Shown: one piece after another, positions 24,958 to 37,854 of the stretch
Numbering within the stretch: the stretch's first letter is position 1
Layout of the letters: every line of letters begins with the position of its first letter
The notes under the pieces: model-generated
Databases searched by the model: none
What the model was told of the DNA's origin: nothing
The model's input: the letters and a program-made list of their open reading frames with translations, nothing else
Source: Mangifera indica
Lineage: Eukaryota > Streptophyta > Magnoliopsida > Sapindales > Anacardiaceae
Assembly: GCF_011075055.1 (NCBI RefSeq)
Contig: NC_058146.1
Span: forward strand, 12,697,820 to 12,761,819
Direction of reading: 5' to 3'
DNA: 64,000 nucleotides
Program-made: the position numbers and the translations under genes

Positions 24958-26267
24958 TGTTGGACCTCTGGTGTTCTGATGTTGATAAAACTATAAGTTA
25001 AAAGTGCTAACATGTCTAAAAAATGTGTTAAAGCATTACAAAATAAACAAAGTATAAAATTTGCAAATGTGAACTCAGAAACAACTTACTTTTCATGCAG
25101 CATGCCCGGCCTATGAAGAAAATCAAGCCAAACATGAAGTCATGCTTAACCATGCATCACGCATATTGGCTTTTGGAATTTGTGTTAAGTTTAAAGTGAA
25201 CTAGTCTAACCATGTCATATTTTAAAGCCACCCGTGCCAGACTACTTCCAAGTAGTGCATGATAAAGATAGTTTGGAACCAAGCAAAGCAAAGTCATTCA
25301 AGGAATAAGTTAAATTGGAAATTCAATAAATTACTTATCTAGTCATGTCCTCCAAGAAGCCGCCTATAACTGATCATTTATGATAGGGTACCAAGGAAGA
25401 TCCTCATGTAAGAAAGTTAGTCAGGTTCAAAGGCAAAAATTCATGTCCAATTGTTCTAGAAAATACCATACATGCCATGTGAAAAATCAAGGCAATACAT
25501 ATGTTGTGCTTCACATTGACATGTATACTGTGCAGGCTTTTGGAAATTTTTTAAACCAAAGACTTAAAGTAAAAGTTGTCATTTTGTGGCACGAGCTTTT
25601 AAAGCTATCTGTTGGGATCTTTGACTAAAGTTGACCTTAAGTCATAAAACTCAGTCTAGTCATGCCATTTAAATATGCCACCTATGCCCAAGCTGTTTCA
25701 AGAGTATAATGCCATTTTCAAAAGTCAAACAACTACTTTTTCATCTTCAAAGGAAATATTGTGTTTTCAAAATACATCAACTTTATGAATTGAGCAAGTA
25801 AAGAAAGGTTAAAAAACATAATGTGGCAATCCTTAGCTAATATTCTTCATTGCTCTTTCATTTCTTTCTCTCACTAAACTAAACTCAAATACTTGAGAGA
25901 AACCTTTGTGCTCAACTTGTATTTCCAACCTTTGTGAGACATTTAATACTCGAAATCTTGTATTTCAAACACTTATGGACAAAATCTTGATTCAACTACT
26001 GTACTAAGTGAAATTCCAATGAAACTACTTATAAAAGACATCTAAAGTGTCAGTTGAACTCCACGGTGGTTTGCTTGGAGAAATAGATGTAGAAGGCTTG
26101 CAAAGAAAGCTCCGAACCAATATAAATTGAGCTTTTCTTATCCCTACTCCTTTAATTTGAGCATTCATTTATTGTTAGTTGTTTGTATTAATTATTTGTG
26201 TTAAAATTTTTATAAACATATTCACCCCCCTCTAAGTTCATTTTATCCATCTAAAAATGGTTTTTCA
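24958..26267 (+). mobile_element. 3' LTR of the SIRE-like Copia element
   Basis: Starts TGTTGGACCTCTGGTGTTCT and ends ..CACCCCCCTCTAAG..TTTTTCA, about 1310 bp with TG..CA ends. It follows a polypurine tract, so it is a 3' LTR. Gypsy integrase sequence begins directly after it, indicating that this element is inserted beside or within a Gypsy element. The reading frame 25380-25628 lies inside and is not considered coding. Confidence 0.78.
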
Positions 26268-26269
26268 TT

Positions 26270-27120
26270 CAAGTCACAGTAGACTATGTATCCAAGTTAG
26301 TAAAAGTCATAGTAAGCCTCACCAATGATGCAAGAATGGTGGTTAAGTTCCTTAAAAAGAATATTTTTTCCTATTTTACTACACCAAAAGCAATAGTAAG
26401 CGATGACGGGTCACATTTTTGCAACCATTTCTTCGAAAAAGTACTAAAGAAATACAACGTGACACACAAGGTTGGAACACCCTATCATCTATAAAACAGC
26501 AAACAAGTGAAAATATCAATCAAAGAAATCAAGCTAATATTGGAGAAAACAATGAGTGCATCAAGAAAAGATTAGAGCATGCGACTTAACAATGCACTTT
26601 GGGCATGTCAAATTATATACAAAACTCCAATTGGAATCTCTCTTTATCGGCTTGTGTATAAAAAATCATGCCACTTGCCAATTGAACTAGAACATAAGGC
26701 ATACTAAACGACAAAATTCCTAAACTTCAATATTAGAAAGGTTAGAGAGAAAAGTTTACTATAGCTAGATAAGCTGAAAGAATTTCGTCTTGACGCATAT
26801 GAAAACACACGCATATACATATACAAAGAATAAACCAAGAAATGGCATAACAAGTACATAGTGAAGAAAGAGTTCAACGAGGGTTACCTAGTGTTATTAT
26901 TCAATTCAAGATTAAAACTCTTTCTAAGGAAATTAAAGTCATATTAGCCCAAGCCATTCAAAGTTACAAAGGTATACCCACATGAATCAATAGAAGTTCA
27001 AAGTGACAATACAGGCAATTTCAAAGTTAATGGACACCACTTAAAGCCTTACTTAATCAAGGATCCGATTGGAGTAGACACATCACACCCACTAACAAAA
27101 CCCACTCCAACCTAAGTACA
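26270..27120 (+). pseudogene. Ty3-Gypsy integrase remnant (Tat/Athila-like)
   Basis: Translation starts VDYVSKLVKVIVSLTNDARM and continues KFLKKNIFSYFTTPKAIVSD, then HFCNHFFEKVLKKYNVTHKV. These are the central and final catalytic core motifs of Gypsy integrase. NALWACQIIYKTPIGISLYR and LPIELEHKAY follow. The C-terminal part has EFRLDAYENTRIYIYKE and NEGYLVLLFNSRLKLF, ending with [12 protein letters not shown]. Many stops are present. There is no chromodomain after it, as in Tat/Athila-type elements. The 5' part is cut off by the LTR at 26267. Confidence 0.85.
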
Positions 27121-28560
27121 TATAGGAGTCAAGCTAAAGACCAAAAACAACGACTACCAAGAGGCAACCCACATTATTTTAAATTTCTTTTCCTTTTTTT
27201 CTATTAGAATTCTTTTTATTTTTTTCTTTTTTCTTTCTTTTAGGTCAAGAGTCTAATTTAGCATGATGATATTCAACCTTACATCAAATGACAGCACCCT
27301 TCAAGTAGAAAATATAATGTATCACAAATCTTAAGGACGTATATCTAAACCCTTACTCGTATCATCCAATTATTATGATACTATCTGTTTGGGCTAATAT
27401 GTTTAACTTATATTACATTAATCACTGCTGACCTGATGGGTTAAATTGCTTAAACTTAGGAATTAAGGAATATATTAGGCTATTAGAAGAGTGCAATTGG
27501 ACCAAGAAAGGATAATTGGCTATGAGCTGAGATAGGAGTGCATGGTAATTAAAGATGATTTAGATTGGTAAAACTGCATGAAATGGAAAAAACGTTAATA
27601 GGTGCCAAGAATTAAGTGCGTAAAACATGTTCAGGCACTTAAAATTAGGAGCACATCCACTACACTTCTGCCAAAACCTAGCGCCCAAGATAAGATTAAG
27701 GTAAACTTTCCCTTCAAATGCAACCATTACATAAACCCAATTTCACCTATTTTTACCTATGCCTCTTCCTTCTTTATTTTCACCTCACTCAAACACTATG
27801 GTTAAGAAACATGTCACACCCAAATGCCTTTCATCTTCAAATATAGAATCCATACCTAAAAGAAGAATGACTAGGTCTACCACTTCAACTCCAAACCCTA
27901 GTACAACCATCCTAGACCTAACCATCCCATTAGCAACCATCATAATCAAGTTTGACAACCCAATTCCAGAGTTTTAATACCTTAAACTTAGGGAACACAT
28001 AGTTGTTACTTAGACTTTAAGGCATTAAAGCACCTCAATGTCCATGATGAGATTTCTGAAATACTAGTTGATTATATACTTGAAAATTTTGCTCATCTTA
28101 GTCTCCCTAAGTATGAGTCTCTAACCCTTGAATTCCTCAACTTTTTTAGCTACAACCTAAGCCACCAACTTAATACACTTCTGTCTCTAAAACTATAGCC
28201 TAATTATGATGAACATTAAGGTGAATGACAAATTTAGGTTCTCTCAAGAAGGACCTACTCCCTAGAGTATCCATTCCTTTAAAATCAACTCACTAACTTT
28301 GAGTTTAAGAATAACTCCTTTGACAAATCCTTAATGTTTAGGAACCAAATCTATACTCAAGCTGATAGTGATGTCGTGGCCTTGAAATTTGACTTGTTCC
28401 TCTTAAGCTACCTCATCAATAGGATTTTGTTCATTATTGGGATGTTCCTTTATATGCATTTGATGCAAGTCACATTAGATGAAAAGAACAAAAAGCCAAG
28501 AATCTTATAAAACGATGTCATAATCATAAGGCATGAACACTCATTCATGACATTACTAGA
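27121..28560 (+). pseudogene. Post-integrase ORF region of the Gypsy remnant
   Basis: After a T-rich stretch (27170-27245) there are short frames: 27602-27805, 27759-27977 (with MVKKHVTPKCLSS and SIPKRRMTRSTTS) and, around 28020-28510, a broken frame containing ALKHLNVHDEISEILVDYIL and SYLINRILFIIGMFLYMHLM. The Ser/Thr/Lys-rich start followed by a globular part resembles the extra ORF of Athila-like elements. I infer this from position and general character, not from a firm motif. Confidence 0.45.
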
Positions 28561-31007
28561 ACTTAAGTTTTAACAGGCGCATCACTAAAATTTTAGGATC
28601 TTTATCCCATTATTCCAGTACATTTTATAGTGACAAGAGAGAGAAATTTTAAGCATTTCTTAGCACTTGGTGGCAATTTTGACAAACATGAGTTAAAGGA
28701 AGAGAGCAAGCAAGATAGAGAGAAGGAATCCGACATTAAATTGGTAAGCTTGGAGCACGATAACTAGGACTCTCTTTTTTTCCCTATTAAGTGCTTATCT
28801 TGCCATGGGTTGAGGATTTCTCCTTTGCCAAATTGATAATATGTGATGATGAATGATATAGATAAGTTTATTACCATGACCTTGATTAAATTTTGTGTGG
28901 ATGATATATGATATGCATTATGATGATTGTTGAGTTTTAAAGGTAGATATTAATCAGAAAGGGTGAGATTGATGTAATCGACATGATTGGTTGAAGATTA
29001 AGTGTATGTAAATTATGTTTGGTGTAACTGTGTTAATAATATTTTGAATAAAGATTATTGATTTGGGAATGTATGTAAATGATATTAAGATGTTAGAAAC
29101 ATGTTAGTTGCGGTTATTGATATAAAAATTTGAGTAAAGAACATTAGGGTTTGAAAAATAGGTATTTTATGTGTTGCAAACGTCATGAATGACTGTCCAT
29201 AGTGTGGGAATGATCACCACATGCCAGGAACTCATAAATTATAAGTCATGAATGATCATTTGGTATACGATGAAGACCCGTTCATGCAAAATTGAGAAAT
29301 TAGTCTAATGTTTTTGGCATTCCAGTGACCATTGGATGTAATCGACCAATGATTAGGGCTTAAAGTTCACTTGTTCATGATTTTTGAATAATAGTACATA
29401 CGGTGAAATGACAAAAATACTCTTAGGAAGCATATAGGTCAAAAATGGATAAGTTTTGTTAAGTTAAGTTCAAACCAGGATCAACGCTCGTTTACCCAGT
29501 AAGTGAACACTTATTTATGTCCAGTGAGGTCCATGATAAGGAACAAATGTGGAAGATGATCTTTCCTAGTTATAGAATAACTGAACGTTTGGTCAAATGA
29601 ATTAAGGACGCTCATTCATGATGAACAAAAGAGGCATGTTCATGAGGAACTAATTGTTAATGCTCATGCATCCAACAAAGGATGTCCATTCACAATAATA
29701 TAAGTAAAGAAAGTTAAGGCAAACTAGGCTAGATGATTATGAGATTGTCTCAAGTGAAAGTATAGATATTTTGGGTACACAATAATACTCAGTGTGCCCA
29801 AGAGATGACATGCATGAGATGTATGCATGCTACACATATCTAGGATCATTACGAGGGGTGTCGTAAGCATATACTCCTTATACCACTTACAGTAAGGCAA
29901 GTTCATAGTAGGACACTATACTCGTAGTAGGGCATAAGTTTAGTAGTCCAATAGTGATATGGGTGAATGGATTACACAGCGAATTCAAACATGGCCAAAA
30001 TGCCAAATCTCTATATTGGTCATGTTTAATTAGCCTAGTATACAGTTACAATTATAGATAATAGTGTTTTCATCAAGAAATAATATGGTCACATTAGTTT
30101 GAGATCCAAAGTGATTCTTTAGTGACTGAATAAGATATAATTGACTCTAAGAGATATGTTATTTAGCCTAGAGGTTTTTGAGTTTACAATTATGAGATAT
30201 CAGACCCGTTATCATCCTAATAAAAATTTAGAGATAGACTTCAAACGATAAAGTTATGACAAGTCAAGCCAAGAGCATTTTGGGGATTATGTAAAAGATA
30301 GTAATTGAGTCTCCTACTTACTAAGTGACTTTCCATGCACTCTCATACTTTTCATATGTGTAGGTATAAGTGAATGTGATAGTTGCAAGGTGAGTGATGG
30401 TCAATGAGTGTAGAAGGCATAAGGGCATTTATGACATTTAGTTGTTATGTGTTATAAATTCATTTCTGTATCTGACTTATTCTGAGTGGTCACTAAATTG
30501 GGTATTAATTCCTCTTCTTTGGTCAAGATCCAAATAGCCTTAGATTTGAAAATAAGATTAATCTTAAGTAGAAAATAAAAAGGATAAATTTGATTGAATG
30601 ATTATAAGATAAATTACTCCTATAATCTGAGTGTGTTTCACTTACTTCTTTCCCTTTGATTTTATAGGTGATAGATATAAAGGTGAGAACGATGAGGTGA
30701 ATGATCAGTGATGGACTGGCATGTAACAGATGGACTCATAAGATTTTATTAATACTATTATGATTGTGATCATGATATACCTATCTAGTACCTTTATTAT
30801 TATTACTGATTATGATGGATTTTATATAGATGCTTAGGGATCTATTGTTGGATGTTATTTTCTTTAATATCATTTAATAAAGCTTTGAGGTATTTCAATT
30901 AATGAATATGTGGTCATAAGTTTAATTTGATAAGATTTAATATGCATGATTAAGAATCAATAGCAATTTACCCCGAAAGGTAGGACTTTCAAGACTAGGA
31001 AGTTACA
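28561..31007 (+). mobile_element. Most complete copy of LTR family G (left end uncertain)
   Basis: Blocks between 29180 and 30480 are shared with the fragments at 14090-14745, 20480-21265 and 21300-22445, making this the longest copy. It seems to end near 31007 with CCCCGAAAGGTAGGACTTTC..GTTACAACA, an LTR-like end. The left end could be anywhere from 28560 to 29000. I found no polyprotein attached, so it may be a solo LTR. The GC-poor sequence holds no credible gene; the minus frame at 29724-29906 is incidental. Confidence 0.5.
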
Positions 31008-31039
31008 ACACCTCCTTAAGCTAACTCTAGATTACTTGG

Positions 31040-31480
31040 CCAACTCCTTTTGTTCCTCAATCTACCTCTGCTTGTGCTCAAACACCAAATGAGTCAAAGC
31101 CACTTATGAGTTATTTGTAACTTAGATCGTGTCAAGTTGGGATCAAATTGATTATTGTTTAAGTCAAGCTCGAGGTTGTTATTGCTTGGCTTAGTGAGCT
31201 TGTGGCTTGACTCGAGTATGATATCAATAAACTTTAAAAAGTTTAAAATCTTACACTTATGCCCTTAAAATCCTACTCCTTAACTTTGAATATTGTAAGA
31301 AAATTGATAAATATATAAACTATAGAGTTTAAATATAAATTCTCAAGTAAGTAGTTTGTATCTTAAGCTCGAACCTGTAACTCTTGAGCTCCAGAAGACT
31401 CAAAGGTTTTCAATAAGTTTAAGAATCAAGTAAACTTAGAGGCCAGGCTTGAAATTTTTAGGGTAAACAAGAAACTAGAA
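31040..31480. repeat. MITE-like GAGCT-rich repeat
   Basis: Repeated TTGACTCGAG, AAGCTCGA and TTGAGCTC words in both orientations, similar to 7775-8215 and 35245-35735. Ends not resolved. Confidence 0.4.
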
Positions 31481-32390
31481 TGTACATTGTATCATTATAG
31501 ATAGTTTATGGTTGAGCAAGAAGCAATCTTAGTCATTCAAGTCAATTAGATGACAGATGGTATTGCTCCAACAAGGTACACATAATAAGAAATAATGAAG
31601 ATTTGAACCACCACACAGGCAAACAATACACACATGTTATGCATCTAATGCAATGTGGAGACCCTGTTTTCATAATATGCTTTGAAGCAAAGATCTTGAT
31701 CATCCAAGTGGCTTTCATTCATGTAAAAAGGTGAATAGTTTCTGAAGTTTTACTCACACTCCAAAAACTAAGGGGTAGTTGTTTTGCAATCAAACTTTGT
31801 CTTAGTCAAATGTACAAGAATGACATTAAAGAAATGACTAGCTTTGCAATTAGTGACTAGACACATCACCTACACATCAATTAAAGCTGAATGTGGGTAA
31901 AAGTTCTCTTACCTTGAAACAACAAGAAAAAATAATCTTGGAAGTTTCAGACATTCCCACAATCTCCTCATCAAGTCTTTTGATATCATGGAATTATTTT
32001 CCATCTTTATCCCTTACTATCACAGAATTGCACCATTATCTTCTATTTCAGTAAGATAACATGGCCAACTATTGCCATTTAGATGTTTAGATTCATTATA
32101 CTAGGGTTTAAAAGTATCCAATCATGTTATTACACAATAATCTTTTCCTCTTGTCCTATAAATTTAGAATTGTATAAAGGTGAAGAGACGATAATTTGTA
32201 ATCACTATTGTTATATTGCCAAATTTACATCAGAGAAATCTAATAACATAACAATCGATGTAGGCTTCCATGTAACAGATTATTCCACCTTAAAAACTTT
32301 TTATTTTCATTACATCTTGCACTAAATTGCACCTTACAATTTGGTTTACTTCTCATTCATGAACACATAACAACAATGTTTTCAAAATTA
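31481..32390. other. Unassigned region
   Basis: Somewhat less AT-rich than its surroundings, with an 80-codon plus frame (32083-32325) that has no motif I recognise. It could be a decayed low-copy gene or old transposon. Confidence 0.35.
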
Positions 32391-33680
32391 GACTAAACAT
32401 CGATCTGGTGAAAGGGCAATTCAATCCAACCTGTATTCGGAGCATTTGACTAGTAGTCGAACTAGTTAACTGTTTAAAAAAATATTCAAAATAATTTATA
32501 TAATCAATTATTAAATATATAATTTGAATTGTTTAAACATTAAAATAAACTTAATTTGGTAGTATCAATGCTCTAAATCCAATTGAATCCTATCTAACTT
32601 AAATATTTTTCAGCAAGTAATTTCCGTTTTTCTTAGTATGACAGGTCTGATTAACTGAACAGTTCTAATACTCTGTTTCTAAAACCATGCATAAGACACA
32701 CGAGTACTCTTATGTGAGTATTTTCTCTAATAAAATATATATATATATATATATGGAGAGGGAGAGAGTTAAACCATTAAATTATAATTTTAATTATTAT
32801 TGGAAGTAACATGGGACAGAAAAGTGCACTGATTAGACTGAAATTAATTTCTACATTTCAGCACGCCTGGAAACAGAAAGTAGGGATACACCTGATGGGA
32901 ACATGTGTCCCCCTGAAAATTACCCCCTCTTGGATCATTTTATTTTCAACCTCCATAACAAATATATGTGTTGAGGGTCCCTGATAGCTTTGAATTATAT
33001 TTGGTGTTATATCAAAGGCTGGCAAAAAGAGCAGCAACTTGCATTCTTCTTAAAATGGTGAAGCATAAATTCCCAACTGGTCTATCTCTTTGTTTCTGTC
33101 GCGGTCACAATTGCTTATCTAGATTGTGGTTACGTTGAGACCAAAAGAATGCCCTATAAATGAAACGAGACAATTTGATTCAAAGAGTCAAGTTGCAAGT
33201 TCACTTAATTAAGCAACAGTAAATTCAAATTCAAACTCAACTCAAGTATAATTTTTGAACTTAAACTAAAATTAAAAATAATCAAGTCGAATTATACTTC
33301 ACACAAGCCGTGAATAGTTTGCAACTGACTCAGATTGTCTGTATCCCTAATTACAGCCCCACTTGAGACTCTCATCATTGTCTTTGTCAAATTACCATGT
33401 AACTCAATAATCTTCTTGACCAGTATTGTTACCATTGTTATCCAGTATCTATAACATCCACCATTGTTATCCAATTACTTAATTACCCAATTTTCACTTG
33501 ATTTATTTGGAGACTCAACTCAATCTTTTCGGGTTAGGTTGAATTTGGCCAAATAATATATAATGACCACTAAATCAGTAAGTGGCATTAAAATTTATGT
33601 TATATTACCCTGATGTTATTAGTATGATATTTTGTGTTACAAGTAGGTATATATATTACAGTAAAATTTCTCTATTGTTT
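32391..33680. other. AT-rich spacer with degenerate repeats and a (TA)n run
   Basis: Contains a TA run followed by GA repeats (about 32733-32768) and a region of AACTCAA/TTGAGT words (33190-33560) resembling the MITE-like repeats elsewhere. No gene is supported; the minus frame 33292-33474 is within the repeat. Confidence 0.4.
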
Positions 33681-33689
33681 TTAGAGTTT

Positions 33690-34135
33690 GGATCAAATTA
33701 ACTTTACAGGCGTTTGATGAAAAAAATTAAATGATAGAAATAATAAAATATATCAATAATATTTTATTATCAATAGTAATGTGTCAGATAATATAAGGAA
33801 TAATCTAATTATTATCTCCACCTTAGGTATTAAAATATTATCAAATTAATTTTAATTTTATTATAACTATATCTTTATTTATTAATTTTTTAAGGCAAAA
33901 AATAATCTCATTTTCAATTAATATAATAAATAACATAAAAAATATTTTATAATAATTATATTCAAAAACATTTAAATATAATAATATATTAATATTCTTT
34001 TATTACCTCTAACTAAATATAATAATTATTTATACTTATCCATTGTTATCAAATTTTATGAAATATAGTAATAATTTATACCCAATAATCTTCAAAGTAA
34101 TATTTCAATTTTTGTAATAAAACATTCTCCAAACC
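33690..34135. repeat. Degenerate Tourist-like MITE
   Basis: Closely resembles the element at 59946-60429 in the same orientation: TCTCCACCTTAGGTATTAAA..ATTATCAAA..TTTTAATTTTATTATAA, a block of TTTATTAATTTTTT with AGGCAAAAA, and ..TTTATTACCTCTAACTAAAT. The terminal inverted repeats have decayed (right end ..CCAAACCAAATGTCC), so the boundaries are approximate. Confidence 0.65.
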
Positions 34136-35240
34136 AAATGTCCATTTGTCATGAAAAGGTTATAACTTAATAGATGTGTAGTCGTAGAAATTGAGGAATT
34201 AATTAAAGTTAATACATGAACTCAACTAACTGAAATTTTTACTGCACAAGGGAAAGTAATCTTATGATAATACCTAAAAAATTATAACTTATTTATAACC
34301 AGCCAAAGTTGAGGCCAAAATTTTTTACGACTACTAAGAGAATATTCCTATATGGAGTATAATAACTATAGAGAGGTTTTACTTCATATCTTATTAACTA
34401 GCTTGAATTGATATAGCCCAAGCCCTTTAATAACAATGTGGAGGGATTTTTATTAATTTTGGGCTATAGGTTAGGGTTCCATTTCTAAGACTCTATCGAT
34501 TTGTTATAGTAGTTTTACTGAAATTTCTTTTTTTAATAACAACAAAAGTTCTTTTGGATCTAAGCTGATCCATATTAGGTATGATAATTGTCTCCTAAGA
34601 TTATTAAGGAGCATCTTACCTGTATGAATTGGTTAAGTTTTTACTTTTTAGTTTGTGAGAGATGTAAAATGTAACGTGCACCTAGTTTTTGACCTATGAG
34701 TGTAAGAAACTTAGGACGTAAGGACTTACCTTTCTTAAGGTTCTTCTTTCCAAGTATGGAGACCATATGGAAATAAACATTGTGATCACATTTGCATGTA
34801 ATTTCCATATCACACATACGCATACCTTATTGCTTGAGTTGATGTTGTTGCTAGTATTTTGACTATGTATGATCTTATTTCAGCAATAGACATAACATAA
34901 TGATATCTATTCTTGGACACATGATTTTTTGAACTAGACAATATGGATTCAATGTACGCTCAAACCGACTTCAGACTCAGCTTATATCACATTGAAGCCA
35001 CCCATATTGTAATACATGAGTATGGTTTTCTTATATGTGACTATAGTTAAATTAGTAAGCATTCTATGGGTTTAAGGCTACAGAAAGTACATATATGTTT
35101 AGGCTTACAATAAAAATACGTGCACTTATGATGAGTATCAATGATAATATATGAATAGCATCCAATCACATGGTGATATATCATTATTAATATTCAAATT
35201 GATACTCAATGCAAGTGCACAGAACATCAATCTTAGGTTT
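34136..35240. other. Unassigned spacer
   Basis: No gene recognised. The short minus frame 34641-34823 has no motif. Confidence 0.4.
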
Positions 35241-35244
35241 ATAA

Positions 35245-35735
35245 GGGTTTTAGGATTAGATCCAAACTAAGTTAGCTCACTCTTGGAAGTCAGCCCAACC
35301 GGAATTTATTCAGCTTGAATTTAAACCAAATTCAAGTAGGAAAATTGGCTTGTTTTTTAAACCGAATTGAACTTGAATTAAGAGGTGTTTAGTTCGAGTT
35401 CAATTCAAAGTCATTGTTCAAATTCGTAGTTTAAATTTGTAACTCTAGTTCGATTTGAATTCATAGTTTAAGTTTGTAACTCTTTTATAAAATGGCATTG
35501 TTTTTCCTATATTGAGTAAAACAATATCATTTTTTTTATATTTGACAAAACGACGTCGTTTTTCTCATATTGGGTAAAACAACATCATTTTTCAATGAAT
35601 TACAAATTTAAACCACAAAGTTACACTACATATTTGAACTATAAACTCGAACCGAATCTTTTTTTATTTGAGTCAAATTTGAGTTTGAAAGTATTCGAGC
35701 TCGATCCAGTTTGTATCCACCTTAAAGGGTTTATA
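35245..35735. repeat. MITE-like element with related inverted ends
   Basis: The left end reads GATCCAAACTAAGTTAGCTC. The right end, reversed, reads GGATACAAACTGGATCGAGC, giving imperfect inverted repeats. The middle contains three tandem units of about 39 bp (35490-35605), one holding the palindrome AAAACGACGTCGTTTT (35547-35562). Its ends and composition resemble small hAT-like elements, but no clear target duplication was seen. Confidence 0.5.
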
Positions 35736-36599
35736 GCTTCATGATCAGTTTAGTTTTGTAATAAAATTATATACAAATAATATATAAACTTATATACAAA
35801 CGATGATATATCACAATGTAATTGAGTGATTTTTAATTAGAGATAAAACAACATTTAATTACATAATAATATATTATTATGTATACATAAATTTATACTC
35901 ATTATTTGTATACATAATACTACCCTTAGTTTTTAACCTTCCCACAGGCTTTATTGAAAAACTGACCACAACAGCAAAAGATCCCTCTGCTTAACTATTT
36001 TTCTTATCTCTTCATAATTATTGATCTTTATAATGTTTACAATTACGCATGGACAGAGTGGGATAATGAGATTATTATTATTATTATTATTAGACGTGTA
36101 TAAAAATTAACTACAAAGAAAGCAAATTAGTTTTTCAGTAATGCACTCTGAAATAAGCATTTAAATCTATATGGAATTAATTAACATAACTTTTTTTTAA
36201 TTGGATTAAACGATTTTAACCTAGTTTGTTTTATCAATTATACAAATGAAGTTACAAAAACAGTGTTTTGCTGAAATTGCCTACACGCCTGCTCATCTTG
36301 GTGCAATGCCTTGGCACTACCCCTACACGCCTACTGCTCAACTGTTTTCAGAAAATTAAAGTAATTTTGATTCAATCGGTTTTTCACAAAATTCAGTTTC
36401 AATTTTCATGTAGGATTTCTTTAAAAAATTTTAAACTGATTTTTAGATAAAAACATAGATTAAATTGTATTTAAGAGAGGCTAGTAATTAGAATAAAACA
36501 GTTAGTAACTTTGAAATCTTAATTGTATTAGTATAATCAACAAAAACTAAGTTTAAAATTGTTTAGTCCATATAAAAAAATTTATTCAATTAATTTAAA
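35736..36599. other. AT-rich spacer with (ATT)n
   Basis: An (ATT)n run occurs at 36071-36091. Between 36280 and 36345 the motif CCTACACGCCT occurs twice, 45 bp apart. No gene is supported. Confidence 0.45.
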
Positions 36600-36950
36600 G
36601 GGAAATTAAAGCACCTCCCCTAATGTTAAGCTAAAATGCCCCACGTCTCAAATCCCAAGTAAAAATGTCCTCTTTTCAAAGGTTTAAGCTAAAAAGTTCC
36701 TAACTTTTTTTTAAAATATCAATAACACATTTCATCACTTTTATATAAACTCTTACCCTTATACCTTTCTCACACCATTCAAATTTTCACTTTTTACTCA
36801 ATATTTGATATTGTGGGTTTGTTCGGAAGAAAAAAAATTTATGTTTCTGAGTTTGAATAAAAAAATCGATCCATGATAAAAAAATATTTATACAAATCTC
36901 AATTCAAAACTTAATTTATTTGTTAAATCAAATTCGTATATTTTATTAAT

Positions 36951-37832
36951 GGGAAAAGGACAATTTCCCACCCAAGTTTTAGTCCAAATTCAAAATTATA
37001 CTCACGAGATATGAAAAACCCAAATACCCACTCATGAGTTAACTGTCATCCAAATTTTCAGTTAGAAGCAGAGGTAAAATCGTTATTTTACTTATAAACC
37101 CTAAAACCTAAAAATTTTATATTATTTCTCCACTTAGTTTAGAAAAATCACATTTACCTTCATGATTAAACTTTAAAAAATTCACCTTTTCCCCCTTTCT
37201 AGGTTTCCTCCGGTGGATAAGGGAACCAACCGACAATCAAGAAGAAGTGAAAGTCTTCTTCGATGAAGAACCACCCTTCCTCATCTAGATAGGGAAAACT
37301 CAAAGCGTCGTCCTTTGTTGCATCGTCTAGACGCGACGATGAAGCGTCGTCCTTCATCTTTTGGATGACACGACAAAGGACAACACTTTGTCTAAATGAT
37401 GCGACGAAGGTCAACAAAGCTTCGTCCTTCGTCGATTCTTCCAGATGACAAAGGACAAAGCTTCATCGTCCTTCGTTATCATGTTTGGATGGCTATCTTT
37501 TATCATTTTTTATAGCCAAATCTGAAAGATGGATAGAAAACACTAACCATTGATCAGAATGATGGTGGTCGGAGAAGAAAACAACCCTAAAGGTAAAATC
37601 TTAACTTTTCAAACTTTGAGAATGGATTGAAGTGTTAGCTTTTAAAACCTAGGAGAAAAATGATATAAATTTCAAAGTTTTAAGGTTTATAGATAAAATA
37701 ACGATTTTACCCCTGTCCTTAACTAAAAATTTGAACGATACTTAGTTCATGGATAGGTGTTTAGGTCTTTCATTTGTCATGAGTATAATTTGAGATGAGG
37801 CTAAAATTTGGGTGGGAAATAACCCTTTTCCC
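36951..37832. mobile_element. Long-TIR MULE-like non-autonomous element, copy A
   Basis: 882 bp with terminal inverted repeats of about 270 bp starting GGGAAAAGG..TTTCCCACCCAA. It is flanked by a perfect 10-bp direct repeat TTTTATTAAT (36941-36950 and 37833-37842). The TIRs are not identical but align along their length. The centre (37300-37480) is GC-rich with repeated CGTCGTCCTT words and an incidental minus frame (37199-37417). No transposase is present. TIR length and 9-10-bp duplication fit Mutator-like non-autonomous elements. Same family as the copy at 55557-56443. Confidence 0.88.
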
Positions 37833-37854
37833 TTTTATTAATGTAATGACATAG

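Noticed and set aside
37199..37417. Minus-strand frame in copy A
   Set aside because: Covers the low-complexity CGTCGTCC core of a TIR element; no known protein.
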